A DNA stretch of 64,000 bases from Falciphora oryzae (lineage: Eukaryota > Ascomycota > Sordariomycetes > Magnaporthales > Magnaporthaceae). Under the pieces are notes generated by a model. The model searched no databases. It saw only the letters and a list, made by a program, of their open reading frames with translations, and was not told the origin of the DNA. Each line of letters starts with the position of its first letter. Position 1 is the stretch's first letter. Below are positions 34,743-46,000 of this stretch, piece by piece. The stretch spans positions 2,562,219 to 2,626,218 of the forward strand of contig JNVV01000001.1 in NCBI GenBank assembly GCA_000733355.1, in the 5' to 3' direction. The position numbers were made by a program, and so were the translations under genes.

Positions 34743-36149
34743 TAAGCTGCCAGCTGCTGTGATCCTCGGCTGCATAGTTGCCTTTCTGTCCTTCGTATTC
34801 TTTTCCCCTCATGACCTCCTCCCCATTCCACTTACAGCCTGCAAAACCGACGCCTCGAGAAGTTGTCACACGTCGACAACGTGGGATGCCGAACCCCAAC
34901 CCAAAAAGCAGAGAGGACAAGAAAAAGATACCTGTAAAAAAAATCTTTCTGATCGATAACCGATACGAGCTTAGCTTGGGTCAAAATCACGGCAGATCCT
35001 GACCTTATTCGGCACACTGCGGGTCTTTGGGCAGTTGGCCTGGGCCAGGGGTAGGAGAACGCCCTGGGACAGGGAATGCCCCCCGTCATTTCCCCCATTT
35101 CTTCCCCCTCCTTCCAGCTAGTATTCCTGCTTTCCCATCATTGAAGCCGGCATTACAAGTTCAGCCAGGGCCAAGGGACGGACAGATGAAGAAGCAACAC
35201 CCAGCGCCAGATCGGAGACAGTCTCGGGGTGGAGACGTCGTCCCCAGGCCTCGCCCAGATACGGGGCTGTGACCCCCACTCCCAGGTCTTCCGAAGACTA
35301 AGGCATGTCTGAGATATGTGGGTGGGTATGCCACTATTGACAGTCGTGATTCATCGAGGTAACGGCGTGCAGCAAGGAGTACGTACGCGTAGATGGAGTC
35401 GCTTTCGGGTCCGAGGTTGGAGCCTCTCCATATGCAGCGATCCTTCGCAGCAGGCGGAACAAGCGGTGACAGAAGCGACGAGACTCGTTCCCCAACCCAG
35501 CCCAGGCGACCGGGGTGAGGGGTCTATCTACTACTCCCCTCGCATCTCTCAACTCTCCTCCAAAGTGATCTTGCTTTCTTCTGCTGTGTACCTAGGTACT
35601 TGGGGTAGTTTCGTAGTTTCCTTGGTCTGATGTACGCGTACTCCACATTTCCAGTGAACACCTAAACAACCGAAAGGTGGTCACGGCGTGAGACCTTTAT
35701 CGGTTGAGGACGCAACGGTTGCACGGCCCTGCCTCCTCGATTGAAGCGATGTCGGATCACTGTCAACTCTATGCACATCGCATTCTTTTGCCTAAGTAGG
35801 TTGTCTTGGCCTTCTCCAATACTACCTCGTCACGCTCTCTTCTCCAGCAACTTGGATCTCGGGCACCCTCCAGACCCAAACGACGTAATGAAGCCAACGC
35901 GGGCATGGCAGGTCAAATCACCGGACTGCAACTCATCGTTCAAAAGAGGCCGGAGTGGGTGCGCAATGACGATCTTGCGGCAATATATCGCATGAGGGCG
36001 TGTCCCGCCCCGTGCCATTGGGTTGAAAGCCTTTACCGCGTGAGTTGGTCAAGGCTCGGTTTGTGCCAAGGAGGTAATGATCTTCTAAGCCCAACAGCTG
36101 AAAAGCCAGGAGCCGCGACAAAGATTTTTGCGTTTTGCGCATCTTGCTC

Positions 36150-36168
36150 TTTTTTTTTTTTTTTTTTT
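36150..36168. repeat. Poly-T tract, 19 nt
   Basis: Uninterrupted T run in the spacer upstream of the AflR-type gene. Confidence 0.9.
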
Positions 36169-37336
36169 GCGCCAGGACAAACCAGAGGGGAGATGAGAAC
36201 ATCACAAAATAAAGGGGCCGGGCAGCAATTGAGACAGATGCAACAGTGGAATTAGTCGCCCACCCTTCACCGACGCCCGTGGCGCTCTCTTTCACAATCT
36301 CCACTCCTTGGTTGATCCCACTGGGAACACCCTGATGGCGATTGCAGGCAGGCAAAAGCGCTGGGCTGGCCTTGCGCTGTCGTGGCGTTGAACTCGCAGC
36401 ACAGCACACCGCACCCCCCACTTGTCCAGGTACCCCCCAGTGCACACCCACCTGCGTCTTGCCAACCTCCTTCGGCCTGGTTTGGGCTAGGGCGGGCACC
36501 CAATGACACCCCTCCCGTTTTTAGGCCACCCAGTTGATACAGCCCAATGCCACCGGAGCGGCTGCTCAGCTGGCAAGGATCGCGAGTCGCGGTGCTGCCG
36601 AAGGTACCTGGGTTTGCTAGTATTTGGCTGCGAAAACACCACGAAGCTTGATGGTTTTTTTTTTTTCTTTAATTATCATCGGTTATGTCTGCACGCGGTC
36701 TGCATCTCTCAGCCAGAGTATCCCGCAGAGCTTACCCGTTTTCCTTCTGCTCGCTTCCAGCCCTAGACAGGCAGCCTTCTTGGGCAGCCCCTCATCCTGT
36801 CGACGTCCCTACCGAGCCCCCGCCCAGCTGCTGGCTGTTCCCCGTGTCGCATGCTCCGGGATGCAGGCAATGACGAAAGACGCTCACACGCACCACTCCA
36901 GCCAGCCAAACGGGGCCGGGGCCGGGGCACGACATTTTGGGTTTTCAGCTGACCACCAAGACGAGAATGCTACGATGCGCTGCGAGCACATCCAGGCTTT
37001 TCTCGCACTTCGCAAAGGGATTGTGCAGAAGACCATTAATCTATTAGCCTTCCCGCAAGGCCATGATGCTGTCGATCATTCAACAAACAGTCGGTGACAG
37101 GTGAAAACTGGCACCGTTCTAGATCCCTCCGCTGACATGACCCCATTCTGGCCTTCTTCCACCAAGCAAAAGTAGCCACACAGGCCAGGAAAGCCTTAAA
37201 ACGAAGCATAATGAAGAGAAGGACAGCGAATATGCCGACCCTACATCGCGGTAGGGCTGTTCTCGGGGATGCTGACGACAGGGCTCTGTCGGCCAGTCGG
37301 TCGATTTGTCTCTCCTCCCGTCCATCGGCGCCTGTA

Positions 37337-37354
37337 TTTTTTTTTTTTTTTTTT
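37337..37354. repeat. Poly-T tract, 18 nt
   Basis: Uninterrupted T run in the same spacer. Confidence 0.9.
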
Positions 37355-40086
37355 ACCCCGCAAACAGACTCTTGTTTCTTGATTGTGGCTATGCCCATCT
37401 CTCGTAAACCCGACACCTTCATCCCCATAATACTCGACTGCCCAGGCCGAGATGACGGAGACGGGGCCAGACGGACCAGGGGTATGCCGCCTTGGACGCC
37501 GGTCAGGAGCAACCTTGGACCCCGTGCCGAGGCGGCTGAGGCTGCCGTAATACGGACGGATCACGACCTCCGAACTAACCCACTGGGATGGAGAGTTTAC
37601 CGGTGGTGGCACTGGCTTCTACACCATCATATCCATGGCCGGAATGCTCGATGGGAGGAGGCTTCGAGGTCAGCTCAGCTCATGGGTGTGTCTGTGCTGC
37701 TCCTTGCTAGCCTGTAGATTGCCGCCATGATACTTTTGTGCATGTTAAATTGATTTATGTTGAGTTCGATTCAGGAAGGTCTGGTGTTTGGAGCATTGAT
37801 GAGACCAGGCTCGTGCCATCTGGTCCCCGCTGGTTCACCCCGCAAGGCGCCCAGAGCTTTACTGGGGAGGGCCGGCAGCTGGAATCCGTCAATTGCAGGG
37901 ATAGCTAGTCGGCGAGAGCAGAAACAACCGCTAATTCTCTTCAGCGATTCAAGAATAGATTGGGAATCTGATATCAAAATCCGGCCGGGATAGCGGGTTG
38001 GTCCTCGCCCTTGCTTTCCGGCGCAATTGATGCTTTACTCAAGCTCGACTCGGCCGATAAATGTCCTGACTCGAGGCCTGTTGTTTCTTTCTGTTAGCGC
38101 AGTCCTTGCCGGGCTTTCCGATCTGAGCTGCTTCCCGATTTAGCTCCTCCCCGATCTAGAGTCGCAACCCGGGGCGATGCCACCATCCGGCATGGCTGGA
38201 TCCTACCTCAGATCATGGAGGCTGGTGCCATCCGCCGGGCGGGTACTTGGCTGTGCCTCACACAAGCCTGCAAACACCGAGGTACCCCTATTCGAGCTGG
38301 CGCCCGCCCTTCCCGCCTCTCCGCCCGCGGCTTCCCGTTGGTGTTTCCCAACAGCGAGCATGGACCACCCTGGCAGCCTGGACGGAACAAGCAGGACCTC
38401 ATAGCAGTTGGATAGAGTGGCACGCCCTCTGCTGCCCGTTGCATTTCCGAGCACGTCTTCCCTGGCGGCCGCCTGACCTTTCGGCACTCGGTTTTCTCGC
38501 CAAAGCATAACCTCCATCGTCCATGATTCCCCAACCGGAGAAGCCAGGGAGGCGACAAGACGCTCAAGGCGCAACCGCCGGCAGCATCTCAACATTTGGC
38601 TTCGTCGCCTCACATCAATCTCTCCGGCCTCGCATGCAGCACTACTGCGCGGCTTTACTTGCTGTCTCTGGTCTGCTGAGCGAGTGCCGTTTCCGTCTGC
38701 CGCCGCACGGCCCCTTCCTGCGCCTTCAGTAGGATTGCGGAGGTGCCTCTATCATCCATCGACTTCCTACCACCACCTGGGCCGAGTCGCCTGCACACGG
38801 CACGTCTGTTCGCGCCGGTGTGCATGTGCATGGTTGTCGTTCATTCTCCAGCAGCAGGCCGCAACATGCAGGGGTCATCCCTTGGACGCGGACGGTTGCG
38901 TTGGCACACACATACGCGCATCAGGCTGGAAGAAGCAATCCTGCAGGACCTCACTCTCCTGCTCGTTCCTCTTCATTGTTTCCCTCGTTTCCTCTGTTTC
39001 CTGCCCGCGCTCGGATCCGTCTTCTCGTTTGCATTCGTCGCCGTTGGCAAAGTCAAACATAAGTCGGCCGCCGACGAGGGGGGAGCAGGATTGGACACGC
39101 ATGCATAGGGGATGGATGGTCCGCCGCCGCCGCGTTACGCGTTGTCGAGACTGGAGCCGACGCCAGCTGCGGTCCTCTATTACATGTCTCCTCGCAACGG
39201 ACAGTCAAGACGAACAATAGATGTCGCCAAGGACAAGGGCTTCGTCGCCCGGGACTGGCTCCTTTCTTGGGTCTGACCGCATTCCCTCACCGGCCACGCC
39301 CATGCCATCACGGAGCGCTCATTCTTCCACATACGAGAAGGACAAGAAATGGTGACGGGGTCATATGGCGGCACGGCCGTATTTGTCACACTCGGGTGCA
39401 GGCAGCCAGGCAGCCCAAGAGGGGCATGTGTCTACCCGTCTCTCCCGGGTTGCACGCTTAACAGCCCATGAACCACTACGTATATGTTCCCTGCCATCTC
39501 CCGCTTTACGACAAAGCCCCGGCGGCATGGGAGGCCACGGGTAGGTGCATTCCAATATTATCGACTGCTATTAGCACTTTGCTTCTGCCCTTGTGGGAGA
39601 AAACACTCGACACTGGTCCGGCGGGCGGGGCCTAGGGCGGTCGATGAGGAGGGGCCATCGCCACTCCGAACGAAGGCGATGACTGGCCCGCGAGAGGAGG
39701 GGGGACGCCACTAGCTCCAAACGATGGGATGCATGTCACGAGTGCCAAACGTTTCCGCTGCAGCCAGGCCGGCATGGTGACGAACGCCTCCTTACTCGGA
39801 GCATGTTGAGGACTCGATGCCGGCGTGTGCCAGACGCTGAGTGGTCGATCCGAAAACACCAAGTCCCAGATGCAAGCGCTCAGACATTGCCGGTACCCCA
39901 AGTACCTCTACCTCCAAGCCTCGAGAATCGCAAGAGTGTTGTTGAGTGGCGCGAGGCGGTTGCCGGTCCCTGCTGGCACGAGGCAAGCCGGGCGCTCCCT
40001 GCTTGTGCTTCTGGAACCTTTTTCTTCCCTGCTCGGTGACAGGTTCGGGAGGCGGCGCAGAGCGGGCCCCGTTTGTGGCTGCTTCC

Positions 40087-40163
40087 CACACTCCTGGGTG
40101 TCGAACCTGGGGACAACCCAGGGGATGCAAGCTTTCCGTCTCACCAACGTCGACTCGCACGTG
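40087..40163 (-). pseudogene. Decayed tRNA-like sequence (possible tRNA pseudogene or SINE head)
   Basis: Read on the minus strand, 77 bases can be laid out as a cloverleaf. Acceptor strands CACGTGC and GAGTGTG pair at six of seven positions, two of them G-U. A D-arm GTC/GAC encloses a loop with the conserved GG. An anticodon loop CTTGCAT would read TGC (Ala). A perfect B-box-like GGTTCGACACC forms the T-loop. The anticodon stem has three A-C oppositions and the T-stem two, so it is not a functional tRNA as written. All five are what C-to-T/G-to-A decay of G-C pairs would leave. The variable loop is about 9 nt, longer than usual for Ala. I fitted this by eye; chance resemblance is possible. 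Confidence 0.3.
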
Positions 40164-41461
40164 GTCCCTGTCCTTACCTCTCTTGCCCACACTCCCCTCA
40201 CCTCATCGCCGCGCCTCTTCCATAAGCTGATATTTCCGGCCCCAAGTCGGATAAGCCGGCTCAGCGACCTGACCATTTGCGAGTCCAGCGGGTCGTTTGG
40301 CTGTCTACAAGGCAGTTGCTACAATCATGCGCGTGTGCTTACTAGCCTTGTTTCTCTTAGCTTTCGGTTTGGATGATGACCCGTCGAGGAAGACGCCAAC
40401 AGACGACCAGTCCTGGACGCTGCCTTCCTGGCACGCTGCCCCCCACTATCAACTCGGGAACGATCCGAACCAGGTTTCAGAGACTGTGGGATGTGAAAGC
40501 TAGATTGGTCTCGCTAGCTATCCAACCAGGTGTCTGCCCACCAATAGCCAGGCTAACAGCACGTCGCATTCACAGGGACATAAGTATCATTTGAGGCACA
40601 GAGGTACCTAGATACCTTGCTAGGTACTTGGATACCACCGGACTTAGCGGCCTCGAGCCGTAGCTCCTCCATCGACGAGTTCGATAGGACGAATGGCCTG
40701 GCCCTCCCAGGTCTAGACTCTCTCCCACCTGGACCTCAGCTGATCAACACGTAAAAGCTACTCAGTGAACCGTCACAGGCGGCATCTCAGGGGCAGAAAC
40801 AGCCACTTGCCGCCTTGGACATAGAGACATGCCTTTCGGCTTCCGGGTCGACATTTTGCGGAGAAGAGGAAACCCGAAGTCCAGAAAAATTAATCTCTGA
40901 CTTTGCAGCAACGGCAGCAGGCGGATCAAGGAGTGCTCATGTCTGTCCGCTGTATGCGCCCGAGCACTCGCATCGCATGCCCTAACCATCTGTCTCTTGC
41001 GCGTCCACGCCTTGATGGCCTTTTCTTACCGACTCATGGTGCGATCCTGATGGCCTTTGTGCCTGTCGTGCATTGAGCGATGGGCACTTGCCTCGCTCGA
41101 GGTGTTTCGAGCATCGAAATCCAACTCTAGAACGGTGACATCAACTCATGTCTGCTTGGTAACACACATGCATGAATTGTCAACGGTCATACATCTCGTC
41201 GCTTCGCGAGCGCGGAAAAGAGGAATTGCGGCCTTGGTTACATGGAATCCTTGATTATGAATCTTGGCATATTCATCTCCATGGGCTGCTATGTACAATC
41301 TTGTCATCTCCGGAGTCAGTCTCCGTCAGCATTAAGCACAATGCCCACCCCAAAAAAGAGCACTCGCAGCCAGAAAAGATGGGACGACGGATGAAGCTTG
41401 TCGAGCTGCTGCTGTTCAGTAATCGTCAAACCACCCATTCTAAGCCGCCTTGAATGTACGC

Positions 41462-41483
41462 AAAAAAAAAAAAAAAAAAAAAA
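41462..41483. repeat. Poly-A tract, 22 nt
   Basis: Uninterrupted A run about 1.5 kb downstream of the synthase gene. Confidence 0.9.
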
Positions 41484-41833
41484 GGAGCGCCTGTAGCTGT
41501 TGCTAAAAGCAGAAACCAGGGATGGGGAATACGGGAACAGAAGGGGGGAGAACCCGAGACTGTCATCGTCGCCACTCGGTGCCCTGATCGCGAGCAGAGC
41601 GCGGGCTCAATCAACCAGCGGACCAACCAGCGCGCCCAGTGTCACGTTCAAACCCGGCCATCACGATGGCGAGCGATCTCGGGGAAACAACAGCCAACCA
41701 ACGAGCGGCCGTGACATGTTGGGGTCAGTCCGACTCGAAGGCCGGGGGGGGGGGTCGCGATTGGTGCCGGGATGGATTGCGATGCGGCACTTGCGCAAAA
41801 CCCACGCAGACGCACACGGAAACAAAACATCCA

Positions 41834-41853
41834 TACACACACACACACACACA
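41834..41853. repeat. (CA)n microsatellite
   Basis: Twenty bases of perfect AC dinucleotides. Confidence 0.8.
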
Positions 41854-42818
41854 GTTCACCGGGGTTCCGCTACCCTTTGGGTGTGGGTTCGTGCCGGCCT
41901 GCTGGTTCTTAATGACGGGACGGGGAACCTTGGATTCTTTTCCAGCTTGTTCAGCCGTCTCGGTGAGGCCGAGCAGGAAACAGGGAAGCTGCGAAAGTAT
42001 AAGTGCAGAGAGTTCAGATGCGACTTTCATCCGGGCGTGCGCATGGACCAACACCAACCAGCTCTCGGCCGGCCACGCGGTCGACTTGCATTCCAACTGT
42101 TTCGCACGGAAACGCGGCCTCGAGCAAGGCAATGGTCAGGTTGGCACTAGTAACTTGCAATGGATTACCTGGGGCAAAAAAAAAAAAGCAACTATTTTCA
42201 TTCTTTGGGATCCTCTTCAGCGTCCGAAGGGCATTTATAGAGTCAAGTGACAAAAAAAGCGGGATACAAAACTCTGGTAGATATTATGAAAGACGGGTCA
42301 CATTTGGAAAGGAATGGATTTTTTCCAGTCGGGTAAAGAGCAAAGATTAGAGAGGCGAGTGATTTTTGGTCATCTCGCAAAGGAGTGGCCGAACACTGGA
42401 CTTGCCGCTGGATGGAGTTGGTAGTAGAGAGGACGACAGGCATGAAAAAAAAATAAGCAAGAGATTCAAGGAACGACGCAATGATTTGCTAATGATAAAC
42501 ATCGCAGACAATCAGGTAAATCAGATCTAGAGCAGTTTGTCATACCCAGCCTGTGCGAGACACAAGACATGGGTGGAAAGAGCAAATAACAACAGAAAAA
42601 TGATCAAATGACAAAAAAAAACATGCGGAGGAAAGGAGCAAATAAAACCAACAACAAAAACAGCAGATTAGTAGGATGTGAATCGTCGATCGATCGCAGT
42701 GAAGAAAACAGCAAAAACGCCCCCTTGCCATGTCCCAAAAGTCTCAAGCAGATAGTAAAGACGCAGAGCAAAGAGCCGTAAACGCAAAACGCTGTGCCAT
42801 GTTGTTTCCATCGCCGGG

Positions 42819-42842
42819 TGATGATGATGATGATAATGATGA
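42819..42842. repeat. (TGA)n microsatellite
   Basis: Short run of TGA/ATG trinucleotides with one TAA-type interruption, about 200 bases past the synthase stop and possibly within its 3' UTR. Confidence 0.7.
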
Positions 42843-43033
42843 CGAAACCCTCTGAGATGACGGGCAAGGAACGAGCCCAGTAGTCGTGATAAGGTACCAA
42901 GGAAAAATTCTAGGGCAAGGAAAATGAAGAGAAAAGGCGACAAAGGAGCGTCGTTGTGCGACACGACGAGTCTGGGGTCTGCTGTTGTTGCTGCTGCTTC
43001 AACCACCGTCGTACTCCTATCCCCCTCGCTTTC

Positions 43034-46000
43034 TCAGCACAGGGCCTCGCGCATGAACGAGCCCAGCTGCTTGGCCTGGAGTGGGAAGAGAACAAGGTTA
43101 GTTGTTTATGTCGAGCAGTCAGCTTGCAGGTGAAGGGTTAACTTACAAAAGAGCCATGCATCATGGAGAAGTGGTTTCCGGGCATGTGCCTCATGGTCAT
43201 CTTGCCGATGTCGAGGTACTCGTCCCAGCGGTTGGGGCCAAAGTCGACCCTGTTGTCGAGGAGGAAGAGCGCGTGGCCGGTGGGGTACGGGTCCGGGCGC
43301 GGGTCGGTCGGCAGGTGGCAGACGCCGTCCTCGCACCAGATGGCCATGACCTTGGGGCACTTGTCCTTGGGGATCGGCTCGGCCGTGTAGTTGGACAGGG
43401 CCGTGACCGAGGCGGCGAAGTGCGGGAGCAGCCACTCGGGGATCTTCGCCGCGTCGCCGTCGCCCAGCAGCCCGATCTCGGCGAACCAGGCGTGCAGCGA
43501 GCGGGGCAGGGGCTCGATGGTGACGGGGCAAGGGGCGTCGATGATGATGAGGTTGGCGACCTCCTCGCCCGCCTTGGTCAGCTGGTTGACGATCTCGTAG
43601 GCGATGACGCCGCCTGCAGACCAGCCGGCCAGGCTGTAGGGCCCCGCGGGCTGGCGGCGCTTCATCTCCTCGATGAACTTGGCGGCCATGCCGTAGACGC
43701 CGCAGTTGTACTCCTCGGGCGTCTTCATGAAGGGCGAGAAGAGGCCCCAGACGGCCCAGTCCTGGCCGACCTCGGAGATCTCGGTGTACGAGGTGGCGCA
43801 GCCGCTGCCGTCGGGCACCATGAAGAGGTGGTTGGTCGCGGTCCTGTGGCTGCCCTGCAGGAGCACCGAGGTGGCCTTGCGGTGCGGGTAGTTATCCACA
43901 ATCTCCTTGGGCGGGGGCGGCTTGACGATCGAGGCCGTCACCTGCGAGGGCGGGATGGCCGTGGTGGGCGGGAGGGGCTTGACCTTCTCGGCCTTGACCT
44001 TGGGGGCCTTGGCGGGGGTGGCGGCCTGCGGCACGGGCTTGGGCGCGGCGCTGATGCCCAGGGCGCGCTCGACGTCCTTGAGCGACGAGTTGTTGACGAA
44101 CAGGTCCGCCGAGATGTCCATGCCGGTGCGCTCGCGCAGGGTGCCGAGGATCTGCAGGCTCATGAGCGAGTCCATGCCGAGGCTGGCCAGGTCGGGGGCG
44201 GCGATGATCTCGTCGACGTCCATGCCCATCTCGGTGGCGATGGTGTTGCGGATGGCCTCGCGGAGGACGTCGTTGCTCGACGCCTCGGCGGCAGCCGGCT
44301 TGTCGCCCTTGAGGGAGCCCGTCTCGCTCTCGTCAGCAGGGGTGGTGACGTCCGAGTCGGTCTCGAGGTCGCCAGACTCGGACGAGGCCGAGCTGGAGCT
44401 GTCCTCGGAGGGACCCGGGGGACCCTCGAACTGAGCCAGGAAGTCCTTGAAGGCGCCAATGGTCGGGTGGTCAACGAAGGCGTGGGAGTCGATGTTGAGG
44501 TCCATGTCCTCGCGGATGCGGCCGCTCACGGTGAGCGACATCAGCGAGTCGACGCCCAGGTCGGTGAAGGCAATGTTGTCGGCAAGCTCGTCGTGGCTGA
44601 CGCCAACCTCCTGGGCCAGGATGTCAAGCACCTGGGAGACGACCGTGACCAGCTTCTGGTTGACCTTGGAGATGTTTTTAGGCGTGACACCCTTGGACTT
44701 CTTGGTGGGGGCGGCCTTGGGGGCAGGAGCAGGGCGGGCGGCGCCGGCGATGGGGCGGGCAGCAGGAGCGCCGATGGCAGCAGCGCCGCGGGGAGGCATC
44801 ATCATGTTGAGGACCTTGCGGGGGATGCACTGGAACTTGAGGTCGCCGCACATGCCGATGATCTTGTCGCCGTCGTAGACGTAGACGTCGCCGGCGTACA
44901 CCTTGGAGCCCTTGACGGGCTGCATGCGGACGTAGCTGCGGTACTCCTTGGTGGCGACGGGGAGCTCGGTGAACTTGAAGGCGCCCCAGCCGTGCGAGAT
45001 GAAGACCTGGTCGCGCGAGTCGATGGCGTCGGTGCCGTTGACGATGAAGCCCGAGATGTGGCACAGACTGTCGATCCAGTAAGGGCTGAAGACGTACTTG
45101 CCGTCCTGCTCCGAGGTCTGGAACTTGACTTTGGCAGTGGCCTCGCACGTGTCGCTGTCGAGCGTCACCTCCTCCATTCCGCGGTAGCGCGGGTTGTAGT
45201 CGACCAGGGCGCAGAACAGCTTGTAGGCCAGCCCGCGGCCAATCTTGGAGGCCTTGCCCTCCTTCTCGGCCGCGATCAGGCTGTCGATGCGCGACTTGAT
45301 GAGGTACGAGACGCGGTCGAACTCGCCCTGCCAGTCCTCGGTGTTGCCGAAGAAGACCTTGCAGTTGGCGTGGTCGATGCGCTTGGCACCCTCGCCGGTG
45401 TAGTAGACCAGGTCGGCACTGTTGGTCGCAGTGTTGACCGTGGCGGTCATCCTCAGGATGTGGGCCTCGAGGTTCTCGTCGAAGATGAGGGTCTTGGGCA
45501 CCTCCATGCGGCTCACGTTGACACCGAGGTTCTGGACGTCGGGCTTAACCAGCTTGTAGGCGTAGTTGCAGACGGTGATGGCCATGTCGCCGTACAGAGA
45601 CGAAGGGCACAGAGGAGCACCGTTGACCAGATGGCCAGTCACAACACCGCGGATGTCCTCCCTGGACAGGTTGGTCTCGATCTCGACGATGGAAACATCG
45701 CCCTTGACCTCCTCGCGGAGCACCTTGTGGACAGTCGTCGTCTCCAGCTTGGGCTTGGCCACGGTGGCCGGGGGAAGAGCCTTGGCAACCCGGTTCTTAG
45801 TGATACACCAGTCGCCTTCGTACTGGATCCAGTAGTTCTTCTCGTCAAAGGCATAAGCCGGTGTGTCGAGGTTCCTAACGGACGAGACGAAGTCGTTGTG
45901 GTACTCGTTCCAATCGATCTTGAGACCGGCAGTGTGGAGGGTGCACAGGCTAGCGCTGAGCGTCTTGTACAGCGACGGCTCGTTGCGGCGGAGGGTGGGC

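Larger units (their letters stand above)
30619..43033. other. Gene-poor spacer between the AflR-type gene and the synthase gene
   Basis: About 12.4 kb. The first kilobase is probably the AflR-type gene's promoter. No recognisable protein gene is present; the longest frames (for example 31886-32839 minus, about 317 codons) are low-complexity and lack family resemblance. The spacer contains a TGTGC-type minisatellite near 33093, a polypyrimidine block near 33845, dinucleotide repeats at 34726 and 41834, poly-A/T tracts at 36150, 37337 and 41462, TACCTAGGTA palindromes at 35589 and 40603, and a tRNA-like relic at 40087-40163. The last 600 bases are A-rich and probably the synthase 3' UTR. Confidence 0.5.
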
